Shown piece after piece: positions 44,801 through 55,800 of a stretch of DNA of 64,000 nucleotides. The DNA is from Prorocentrum cordatum. Its lineage: Eukaryota > Sar > Dinophyceae > Prorocentrales > Prorocentraceae. Within the stretch, counting starts at the first letter, position 1. Each line of letters opens with the position of its first letter. Made by a program: the position numbers and the translations under genes. The stretch lies in NCBI GenBank assembly GCA_963575745.1, contig CAUYUJ010012592.1, positions 386,437 to 450,436 on the forward strand. Direction: 5' to 3'. The notes under the pieces are model-generated. The model was not told where the DNA came from and did no database searches. It saw only the letters and a list, made by a program, of their open reading frames with translations.

Positions 44801-47800
44801 ATCGTCATCAACATCATTATCATTATCGGGACACCATAATCACCGGGACACCATCATCATCACCATCATCATTTTCCTCATCGGGACACCATCATCATCA
44901 TCATCATACACATCTTCATCACCATCACCGGGCCACCAACATCAACATCATCATCATCAACACCACCATCATCATCATCATCATCATCATCAGGGCACCA
45001 TCATCGTCATCATCATCAGCATCATCATCAAATGGACACCATCATCATCATCGCCCTCATCATCAACAGCATCATCATCGACATCATCATCTTCATCGGG
45101 GCACCATCATCATCATACTAGTGCGCGCACGTCTTGCGTCAGCCGATGTTGCTCTCCGCAGCGTGTGTTGCTCAAAGGGAGGGCCCCCTGGATGCATATG
45201 CAGGTAGACCCTCTGCTGCTGTACACACTCACACGTGACTCTCTGTCGGGAGTGTACCATCTCTTTTCGGGGCCTCAGGTTGAGGAGGCGTGTCCGCCGT
45301 GTGTCTGCCAGTGCGTCGCCTCAGGCAAGGCGAGTGGAGAGTGCGCCGCACTCGAGCGCCTGGTCTCCCAGCAGCTGCAAGGCCCAACGACCAGCACAGC
45401 GCGCTACGAGTTCAATTTCGTGCTGCACGCCGGCTTCATCGCAGTGGCCTTCGTAGTGGGAGCTCTCCTAGGTCGTGGCTGCTCGTTTCGGAGTTCCAAG
45501 CGAGTAGTCAGCCTGACCGATGGCGCAGCTAGTGGCGGCAGCAGGGCAGGCAGGAGCGGCGGGGGCGGCGGCGGTGTCATCGTCGTTGGCCCCGGGGCGT
45601 AAGGTGCTGGTGCGTTACGACGATGACCTCTGGCACGTTGGAATTCTGCTCGCGCGTGTGGAAGACACACGGTGGGTCATATATACACCTGATAGTGACC
45701 TGTATGAGGAGGACTACGGCCCGAACAATAGCGACATCACAGGTGTGCGGGCTTTCAAGGCGGACGGCAGCATCCCGGCGAGCTTGCAGGGTGCCAACAT
45801 TTACAATTTCAGAGCCGGTGCCGAACCTGATCAGGCCGCGCTGCGTGGGCTGATGGAGGAGGCACAGGATCTGGTGGCACTGGCCGGCCGCGGAGTGGCT
45901 CCGCCAGGGGCCGAGCCTGAGGTCTGGCTGTTCGCGGAGTCGAACGCGGTGTTCTCGGCCGGGGACGAGTGCCCAGGGCAGCCAGAGGTGTTTGTGGAGA
46001 AGCGCGGCCTCGCTCGCGCTGGGCTGGATGTGCTCATGGTTGAGAAGGTGGCGAGGAATCAGGTCGAGCAGTGGAAGACGGCCCACGCCGCCTCCAGCGA
46101 CGCGCGGGTGCTGCCGGCGCGGTATTCCCCCTCTGGTGAGCGGCTGCGCAGCTGGGCGGACGTGGCCGAGAGCGTGAACGAGAGTGCGATCGACCACTGG
46201 CCCGTGAAGGGGCCAAGGACAGCGCAGTGGGTGGCCCGCTTCATGTCCCGACGCAACACAGGGCTGGAGGACCACCACCGCTGGTGGAGGTCGACCGCTC
46301 GACTCAACGCCTCAGACTTGGGCGTGGCCGAGCACGGCCAGCTGTGCTCGTACCTGGAGGCGGCGGGGGGCGTGGACCAGCTCGACCTGTCGAATTTGGT
46401 GGTGATGGAGAAGATCGCACGCCGACTCCAGACTATAGAGTACCAGTACGCGGAGAAGGTTCGGGAGGGCGAGCGCGGTGGCACCGCTGGCGCGTCTTCC
46501 GCCGTCGCCGGCTCGGCCGTCATCGCGAATGACGAGATGGACCTGTTCGAGGGGCGGGAGCGTGTCAATCCTACGGCGTGCTGCGCCCCGACGCTCATTG
46601 AGCACGTGAGTAAGGAGTTAGAGAAGGAATCGCAGATCCAGAAGCAAGCCAGAAAAGCACGAGAAGAAAGAGCCCTGCTTCGTCAGCCCCCAGGCGGAGG
46701 TGGTCGTGGCCGTGGGGGCGGCGGGCAATGAGCACACGCGGGGCCATCGGAGACGGCCTCCTCCGACGGCCAGCAGTGCAGGCAGGCCATTCATCGCTCG
46801 CAGGAGCGACCAATTCGAGTGCAAAGTCGAGTCGGCTACTTTCGTCGACTGAGCCTCGGCCACTTTTAAAGCATCGGGTAAAAGCATCGAGGTCAGACCC
46901 CTCGATCTGTGCGACTAGGCGGCCACCAGGGCTGAGCAGTCTCCCAGTCTCTTCTGAGCAGTGGTTGAATAGGCTTAGTCACAGCGCCGCGTCCGTCCTT
47001 ACGGACATGTACCTGGGTGGTGCTCCGTGCTGTCCTGCTGGTGCTTCTTCGTCCCTGGGCGAGGGCAGCATGGGGCACCTCCGGGGACGTTGCAGTAGGA
47101 TGGGCACCCCCCCCGCCGATGTTCAGCCGGCCGAGGCTTTTTCGAGCATCAGCGGGGGGCGCGATTACTCTGGCGAGAGTTCGCCGGCAGTTCCCCTGGA
47201 CGAGTCTCTGCTGTCACTTAGGCCAGCAGGGACGGCCCCAACTGATATATGCCAGCTCTTGGGCCCCAAAGGTCGTGAGGAAGTCCAGGAGTGGATGAGC
47301 GAGCATGTGCTGCCAAACTCGGTGGGCATGCACAGTTTTGAAGTGAGCAAGATGAAGATGTATCATGACCCTGGTCTGCGCAAGTCAATGCGCAGATATG
47401 CACGCGTGCTTCAGATGCTGCGTGACAGGAACATGGTTGAGTTTGTGTGCGAGGAAAGTGACGCATGCGTAAGACTTTTTACTGCGCGCAAGAAGAGCGG
47501 TGCCCAGCGCCTGATTGCCGACTGTCGGCAGTCAAATTGCTTTTTCACAAGTAGTGATCACGTCGAGCTGCCCACGTCGGGCGCCCTGTCCAGGTTGCGG
47601 CTCGAGGCCGGAGAGCAGCTGCATGTAGGTCAGTACGATTTAAAGGATGCTTCCTTTCAGTTTGGAACACCCCCCGAGTTGCGGAGATTTTTCCATCTGC
47701 CCCCCATTAAGGCAAAGTGGATGAAGCAGCTGCTCCCCGACATTCTGAGCACTGGAGGGATTGTGCGACCTCGGCTTACTGTTATGCCGATGGGCTGGGT

Positions 47801-50800
47801 CCACGCGCTGTACTGGTGCCAGACAATACACGAGAGGATTTTGAGCCAGGCGTTTCCAGGCTCTCATCTTCTACAGGATCATCGGCCAGTTGGTGATCTG
47901 AAAAATGGGTGTGTGTCAGTATATGTGGACAACGTGGGCGTCTTCTCGAGCTCCCCTGAGGTTTGTCGTGATCTCACTCAGCGATCCCTGGAGGCTGTTC
48001 GAGGTGCCGGTTTAGAGGCTCACGAGGTCGATGTCGTCGGAGTTGGGGGAGATCTACTGGGGCTCAGTGTCTCGGGAGACGGTCGGATCTTGCCACGGCA
48101 TGAAGGGAGATGGAAGGTGTGGATGGCTTTGGCGTTCCTCTTGAGGCGCCGTCGTTGCTCTGGTAGGACGCTCCGGAAGATCCTGGGACACATCACCCAT
48201 CAGGCAATGCTCCGCCAGGAGTTGCTGTCATGCTATCGTGCCGTGTACGTATTCATAGAGAAGAACCCCGATAGCCCCTCCAAGTTGTGGCCCGCGGTGC
48301 TGAGAGAGCTCCGTTGGGCTCAGGCGTCGCTTCCGCTGCTTGAGTGCGACCTTACCAAGCCGTGGGGACCGAGGGCCTATACCTGTGATGCGTCACCGTG
48401 GGGTCTTGGGATATGTGCGGCACGGCCGCTCACTGAGGTGTTGGACGAGGCCAGCAAGTATTCAGATCGGTGGCATTTCTTGGGCGGAGGTCGTGTTAGT
48501 CCTCAGGCTGTACTGGAAGAAGGGGATGACGATGGCGCTGGGGCACCTGAAGGTTCCTTGCGAGGAGTGCCTCCTGTTCCTGGGCTTCACACTAGCCTGC
48601 TGCATGCTAAGTGGCATACGGTCAGTAGTAAGGCTTGGGAGCGTAGCGAACACATCACCTGTCTTGAAGGTCGAGCTCTGGTGGGAGTCCTCAGGAAGGT
48701 TGCAAAAACTCGCGGGTACATCCAGAAGCGGGTCCTCGTTCTCACGGACTCCATGGGCGCGTTGCTTTCGGCTCAAAAGGGGAGATCGAGCGCGCCTGGT
48801 CAGTGCCGCGTCGCCCGCCAGCTGGCCCCCCTCCTTCTGCTGTGGGACATCCAGCTCTGTCTGCGATGGGTGCCCAGCGAGAGGAACGTGGCTGACGGGC
48901 CGTCCCGCCGCGGGTTGCGGCATGCTGGCGCGGCGACCGCTGAAGGCAAGTTCCGCCGTGGCTGGGGCAGCGCGCGAGGAGAGAGTGCTCTCTCGGAGCG
49001 GCGACGCCGGGCACGTTCTGACCCGTCAGGCGCCGGCCCTGCCGGAGCTGCCGCCGGGCGCGGTCCGCCCCCCCCCCCCCCCAGCGGGAGGGTTGGCCTT
49101 GGCCGCGCCGGCGACGGCGCCAGCCGAGGATCCTCGCCTGCCGCGACGGCGCCTGGCCCCTGCCACAGCGCCAGAGCATGTGCGTCGGCGAGTTCGGCGA
49201 CGGCAGGATGCTCGCGGTGCGGCGCGGGCCTTGCCGGGTCGGACGGTGCTGGAGACGGTGGTAGTGCGAGCGCCGACGAGGCGATCGTTCCTCCGTCGGC
49301 TGGCGGGGCTGGCGCGGCGCACGGGGATGGTGATCGCGCAGAGCGTGACGGGCGCGGAGCTGGACCAGGCGCAGGATCGCATCATCCGCTTCCTCGGCCA
49401 GATGAGCGCGGTGAGCCTGGACGCGGCGGTGGCGGAGCACCTCAGCGAGGAGTTCTTCGAGGGCACGACGGGGGGCGAGGGCGGACGGTTGCTGGCGGCG
49501 CTGTCCTGGGCCTTCGCTTCCGTGGGCAAGCAGGCGTGCAACCTCCCTCGGGCGCGGACATGTTCCGCGGCGTTGCGCCGACTTGCTCTGGGCGAGTCGA
49601 GGCTGCCAGTGCCCGAGAGCCTCCTCTTTGTGGTGGCGAACGAGCTGATCGCACAGGGGAAGTTGCAGCAAGGTGTAGCGGTTTTGGCGGCGCATCACTG
49701 CCACCTTCGCCCCGGCGAGCTGTCCCGCACCACGCGGGGGGTGACCCGCCCGCCAGTCAGTGCGAGTGGGCCCGGGGCCACAGTCACCATCGTGCTACAT
49801 CCTTTCGAGCTCGGCGTGAGCTCCAAGGTGGGGGAGTTCGACGAGACAGTAAAGGTGGACTGGCCACCTCTTGCTACGGCGCTCCTTCGGCTTCGACGGA
49901 TCCGCCCAGCAAGCGAGCGCCTGGCAGGGATCGGGTCGGTGGCCCTCGGCGAGAGCGTGGCGCAGATCATCCGCGAGTTCGGCTTCGAGGAGGCGATCGG
50001 CGAGTTCATGATGCATCGTCTCCGTCACTCAGGGCCAGGTGCCGACTTCCTGGCAGGTCGCAGGACGATCGCGGAGATCAAGCATCGCGGCAGGTGGTCA
50101 TCAGACAGCAGTGTGAGAAGATATCAAAAGGGAGGCCGTATCAACGAGCTCCTAAGTCGGTGCTCTACTCAGATGAAAGTATTCGCCGCCAGGTGTTTGG
50201 AGGCTGTGCCGAGGATCCTGCAGAGTGCGGCCGCGCCGCTGCAGGCTCCAGCGGGCCTGCGCGCACGTTGATCGTGCCCTTCTTTTTAGAGATCTTTGCA
50301 GGCGCGGCTCGCGTGTCCAGGGAGATGTCCTGGCTCGGCTTCCTGGCGATCGCTATCGACACTCGGTTCGACGTGAGGCATGATATGTGTAAGAGATCCT
50401 TGGTGAGGATTATCAGAGGCTGGATCATGTCGGGTTTCGTCATAGGCATTCACTTCGGCACGCCGTGTATTTCATGGTCTCGTGTTCGTACCAGGCACAA
50501 TGGCCCTCAGCCGCTCAGAAGCGGTGAACACATTCTTGGGCTGCCTGTTCTGCGAAATGAGGGAGAGCGCTGGAAGATTAAAATGGGAAACACTACCATG
50601 AAAAACACTGTGAGCATCGCGTCAGTGGCGTCTCTTCACATGGTCCCGTTCTGTATCGAGAACCCTTACTTATCCTTTATCTGGGAGGCGCCTCAGATGC
50701 TGCACTTACGACGACGTCGAACTACTCGTGAAATCCGAACTGATTTCTGTCAATGGGGAGCCCCTTGGGTGAAGCCAACTAGGTTAGTCTGTAGTTATCT

Positions 50801-52545
50801 GCCCGTTGAATCCTTGGGCCGCAGGTGTAAACTCTGCAGGGGAAGGTGTTCCAGAACTAACAAACCACATGTTTCCTTAACGGGCAAGGACAGCAATGGA
50901 ATCTTTTAAACCCGCGTGGCCGAGGAATATCCAAAGTGCTTTTCCCGGGCCCTAGCCAATGCTTTCGCTAACGGTTTTAAGAGCCTGAAGGCCACCTCTT
51001 TCTCTGCAGTTTTGTAGTGAGTGTGTATCCAGGGAGAAGTCCCACCACCACCCCTTCTCCTCCATGATAGAACGGTTTGCACGTGTGGAGCGGAGCTGCG
51101 CTTCAGAATTCTGCGATGCTGTCGAGCAGCACCCTGAAAAGGTGCTGGTGCACAGCGCTTGAGATCGGTACAACTGTCTGCGCTGCCCGAGATGTAAAAA
51201 GGTCTGGCTGCCGTGCTCGTGCTCCCTCGGGTCTCGGCGGCTCTCCCAAAGCAGGCAGGTGTCTCACGCGCCCCGAAGGCAGATGCTACTAGTGCGCGCA
51301 CGTCTTGCGTCAGCCGATGTTGCTCTCCGCAGCGTGTGTTGTTCCCGCCCACCTCCCTTGTCACATTACTTCTTTACCTTGCGGAGCGGAGCTGCGCTTC
51401 AGAATCCTGTGATGTTGTCGAGCAGCACCCTGAAAAGGTGCTGGTGCACAGCGCTTGAGATCGGTACAACTGTCTGCGCTGCCCGAGATGTAAAAAGGTC
51501 TGGCTGCCGTGCTCGTGCTCCCTCGGGTCTCGGCGGCTCTCCCAAAGCAGGCAGGTGTCTCACACGCCCCGAAGGCAGATGCTCGTTATCATGATCTCAC
51601 CATCATCTCATCATCATCAACCCCATCATAATCATCAACCTCATCATCATTATCATCATCATCATCATCATCGGGACACCATCATCATCAGCAACATCAT
51701 TATCAGCATCATTATTGGGACACCATCATCATCACCACCATCACCCTCATCATCATCAGCATCATCACCATCATCACCAACATAGTCAACATCATCAGCA
51801 TCGGGACACCATCATCAACATCATCATCATCATCATCATCTTGACACCGACGGGACACCGGCGGGACACCGCGCGGCACCGGACGCTGGAAGGGAGTCAT
51901 TTGGTCTGGCTGCGCCTCAGCCACAGCGGGACACCGGCGGGACACCGCGCGGCACCGGTTGCCGAAAGGGAGTCATTTGGTCCGGCCGCGTTTCAGCCAC
52001 AGGAGACTTTCTTCTCGCCCGCCCACGCAGCTTCGCACGCACGGCACGCACGAACACGAAACCGAAATCCATTTCCTGGTAGGAGGGCTCTCCGTTCCAC
52101 TTCGATCTCACCCCCTCACCTCCGATAACCCTATAGCTCTATAGCCCCATAGCCCTATAGCCCAAGAGCCCATATCGGAGGTGAGGGGGTGAGATCGAAG
52201 TGGAACGGAGAGCCCCCCCACTGGGAAATCGAATTCGGTTTCGTGTTCATGCGTGCCGTGCGTGCGGGCGACGCGAAGCTGCGTGGGTGGGCGAGAAGAA
52301 AGTCTTCTGTAGCTGAGGCGCGGCCCGAACAAATGATTCCAAATCTGCGTCCGGTGGCCCGCGGTGTCCCGCCTCCGGCTGAGGCGCGGCTGGACCAATT
52401 GATTCCGGACCGGCGTCCGGTGGCCCGCGGTGTCCCGGCGGTGCCCCGCCTCTGGCTGAGGCGCGGCCGGGCCAAATGATTCCAGACCGGCGTCTGGTGG
52501 CCCGCGGTGTCCCGGCGGTGTCCCCCGGTGTCTTGTCGGTGCCCC

Positions 52546-52600
<55 letters not shown>

Positions 52601-52788
52601 TTGATGTTGATGTTGATGTTGATGATGTTGACGATGTTTGATGTTGATGGTGATGATGATGGTGATGGTGGTGATTATGATGGTGTCCCGATAATGTTGA
52701 TGATGATGATGGCCATGGTGGTGATGATGATGGTGTCCCGATGATGATGTTGATGATGATGATGATGTTGCTGATGATGATGGTGTCT

Positions 52789-52835
<47 letters not shown>

Positions 52836-55800
52836 CTGATGTTGATGTTGATGACCCTGATGATGCTAATGATGCTGAGGTGATGAGATTGTGATTATGA
52901 TGGTGTCCCGATGATGATGATGAGGTGGATGATGAGGTGGATGATGATGCTGTTGATGATGATGACGATGATGGTGCCCCGATGATGATGATAATGATGA
53001 TGATGATGTTGATGATGAGGATATTGATGAGGTGATGATGCTGATTGTCATGATGGTGGCCCGAGGTTGATGCTGATGCTGATGTTGATGATGATGGTGT
53101 CCCGATGATGATGATGATGATGGTGACGATGATGCTGGTGCCCCGATGAGGATTATGTTGATTATGATGATGTTGCTGATGATGATGATTGTGTCCCGGT
53201 GATGATGACGATGATGCTGATGATGATGATGATGATGGTGATGGTGATAATGTTGTTGACATGATGACGATTTTGTTGATGCTGATGATGGTGACGTTCA
53301 TTGTGAGATCGATTGTGATATCGATAGTGATGTCGATAATGAGACCGAATGCGAGATCGATTGTGAGATCGATATTGAGATCGATATTGAGATCGACTGT
53401 GAGTTCGCTAGTCAGATCGATTGTGAGATCGATCGAATGGAATAGATCGAGTGAGATCGATTGTAAGATCGATCGAGTCTGGCGGTCTCAATGTTGGCCG
53501 ACGGTCTCGTGCACTGGATTGGGCGGTGACCGCGTGCCCTTGGCTCGACCGCCGGGTTGCTCGGAAGAAGTGGGCAGAGCACAACTTTCTCGCGAACGTG
53601 GCGCGGGCCCAGGACAGTCTCGCCGTCAAGGCTGCCAGGGGCGGGCTCACGGTTCACGAGCATGTGCAAGGGGGTCAGGCCATGGCAATCCCCAAAGAGC
53701 GTTGGCAGAAACGCTGCTCCGTCTTACTGCACACGCAGGTGCCTAGAGATTACCACCGCCGTTGCAGGTTCTCCGTGGCCACGGGGCCAGCCGGGCGTTC
53801 GCCATGCTCCAGGGGATCAGCGAGTTCACGTCGCCGTGTGTTTGGGCGGCGGTCTTGAAAGCTATTCTCGATGGGTGGACAACCCACAGTCGCATGCAGA
53901 GGAGATCCCAGTGCCTCTTTGGTGACGGTTGTGGTCAAGACAGCATGCAACACGACGCATTATGCAGCGTTCTTGCGGACCTGGCACGCCGCAGACTCGC
54001 ATTGGATCATCCTGAGCCTCGCACACGTTTGGACGAGTTCTTGGTGTTGGAGCCGCGCTTCACGTTGGACCAGAGCTCGTGGTTCGCACGCCGGGTGCTG
54101 CTCATCTACGCCACGTTCAAAGCCACGAACGCAGCCCGGAACGGCCAGGGGATGGACACGAGCGACGCTTGGCAGCAGGCGTTCAAGGAGGGCGCGGCCT
54201 CCCGCCGTGACCTCGGCTTTCTGACTGGGCACACCTGAGTAGAGCATTGTTTTTTTTTCTCGGTTGTCCTTCCTCCTCCTCCGCCTCCTCCTCCTCCTCC
54301 CTCCGCCATTCTCCGCGCATGCAGGTATCATTCAACGCGTTTCGTTCGTTTGTATTTTGCCCCCTCCGATCTGGCGCGGTACGTTTCGAGGGATCGTCCA
54401 GTGATAGTTTTGCCATGATAAAAAAGAAAAAGAAAAGATGATGCTGATTTTGTTGATTTTGTTCATGGTGATGATGAGATGGTGATGTTGATGATGGTGG
54501 TGTGCCGATGATGATGCTGATGATGCTGATGTCCCGATGTTGATGATGCTGATGATGATGAAGGTGACGATGATGGTGTCCCGATGATGGTGATGCCGGC
54601 GGTGATGATGATGGTGATGAAGTGATGATGATGATGGTGTCCCGATGATGATGATGATGATGGCCATACTGTTGATAACGTGATGACGATGATATTGATG
54701 GTTATGATGATGACGCTCATTGTGAGATCGATTGTTGTACCGATAGTGAGATCGATAATGAGACCGAATGCGAGATCGATTGTGAGATCGATGTTGAGAT
54801 CGATTGTGAGGTCGACTGTGAGATCGCTAGTCAGATCGATTGTGAGATCGATCGCGAGACCGATAGTGAGACCGATTGAGTGAAACATTTGTTCTTCCCT
54901 CCCCCCCCCCGTATTTCCTCATCACCTGAAGGGTGGTCGTATAGGTAACCCTATAGCCCTACAGCCCTATACCCCTTATAGCCCTATAGCCCGAAAGCCA
55001 TGTAGCCCCATAGCCCTATAGCCGTTTTGCACCACAACCATATAGCATTGCAGCCCTATACCCCATATAGCCCTATAGCCATCATGGCCTTCACAACCAT
55101 CGCGGACTTCATAAACCCATGGGGCAATTTCAACGGGATCTCATGCAATATCAAGAAAGACTACTTGGGGCTGTTCACCGGTATCATAATATCAGACCAT
55201 CATTTTTTCTCTGACCACATCGCGGAATGCCTATAGGAATGCCAGGACGGTCGGTCCTTGTTCGGTTTTCACATCCCTCACACCTCTGTGGCAGGGTTTC
55301 TCCTGGGGGGATGTAGTGGCACGTTGCCCTCGGAAAAATATCGCGTCCTCTGGCTTGGGTCGAGATCCAGGGAGTCGTGCACTCCGGCCCCGAATAGATC
55401 CCGATCGTACTTCGACGCAGCCCGATGTAATGTAACTTCCGATCCGATCCGACGCAGCAAGTCGATGATTGATCTTGGAGGAGGCTCAGTGGGTCTCTGA
55501 AGCGGCAGGACGGGTTTTTGCTTGTTCCGTTGTTCGTGTGGTTTTTGTTCGGTCCCGTCGCCAGGAGTTCCCGTTTTCTTGGTGCTCCACACGGGATGCG
55601 GAAGCGGGAGCCGCTAGCTACGCTTGTGATTTTCCAACCTATTTTAGCCTTGCTCAGCAGAAAGAATTTCGAACACCGAACACAGTACCGAAACGCGAGC
55701 GTTTTCACGTGTCGGGCCCTGAGGGACATTCGTCCGACATTGTTTTGACACTCCTTCGGCACTTCTCCGGGTGTTCGAACCTATTTTTGGGATGTGTTTC

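Larger units (their letters stand above)
45116..51583 (+). mobile_element. YR retrotransposon 2 (DIRS/Ngaro-like) with 3' methyltransferase-like domain
   Basis: A 6.5-kb element with A1 (45,116-45,170), coding region, B1 (51,087-51,287), A2 (51,287-51,341), B2 (51,383-51,583). The A copies are identical over 55 bp; the B copies differ at about four of 201 positions. It is flanked on both sides by CAT/ATC repeats, as expected if it inserted into that array. It encodes a small membrane ORF, gag, RT-RNase H, tyrosine recombinase and a C5-methyltransferase-like domain. It shares no obvious nucleotide identity with element 1 and has another domain order, so it is a separate family. It lies in the same orientation as the host aminotransferase. 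Confidence 0.92.
44155..54947. repeat. 10.8-kb inverted-repeat (foldback) structure
   Basis: The left end TACCTATACGACCACCCTTC and the right end GGGTGGTCGTATAGGTA are inverted copies. Moving inward, both arms show a GAGGAA/TTCCTC region, GATCTCAC (left) or GTGAGATC (right) repeats, CAT (left) or GAT (right) repeats and GGGACACC/GGTGTCCC units. They then share about 170 bp of matching unique sequence and meet at a perfect 43-bp stem (52,085-52,127 with 52,173-52,215) around a 45-nt loop. The left arm holds retrotransposon 2. The right arm holds a LINE fragment and a second repeat block. It lies wholly in intron e-f. Confidence 0.85.
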
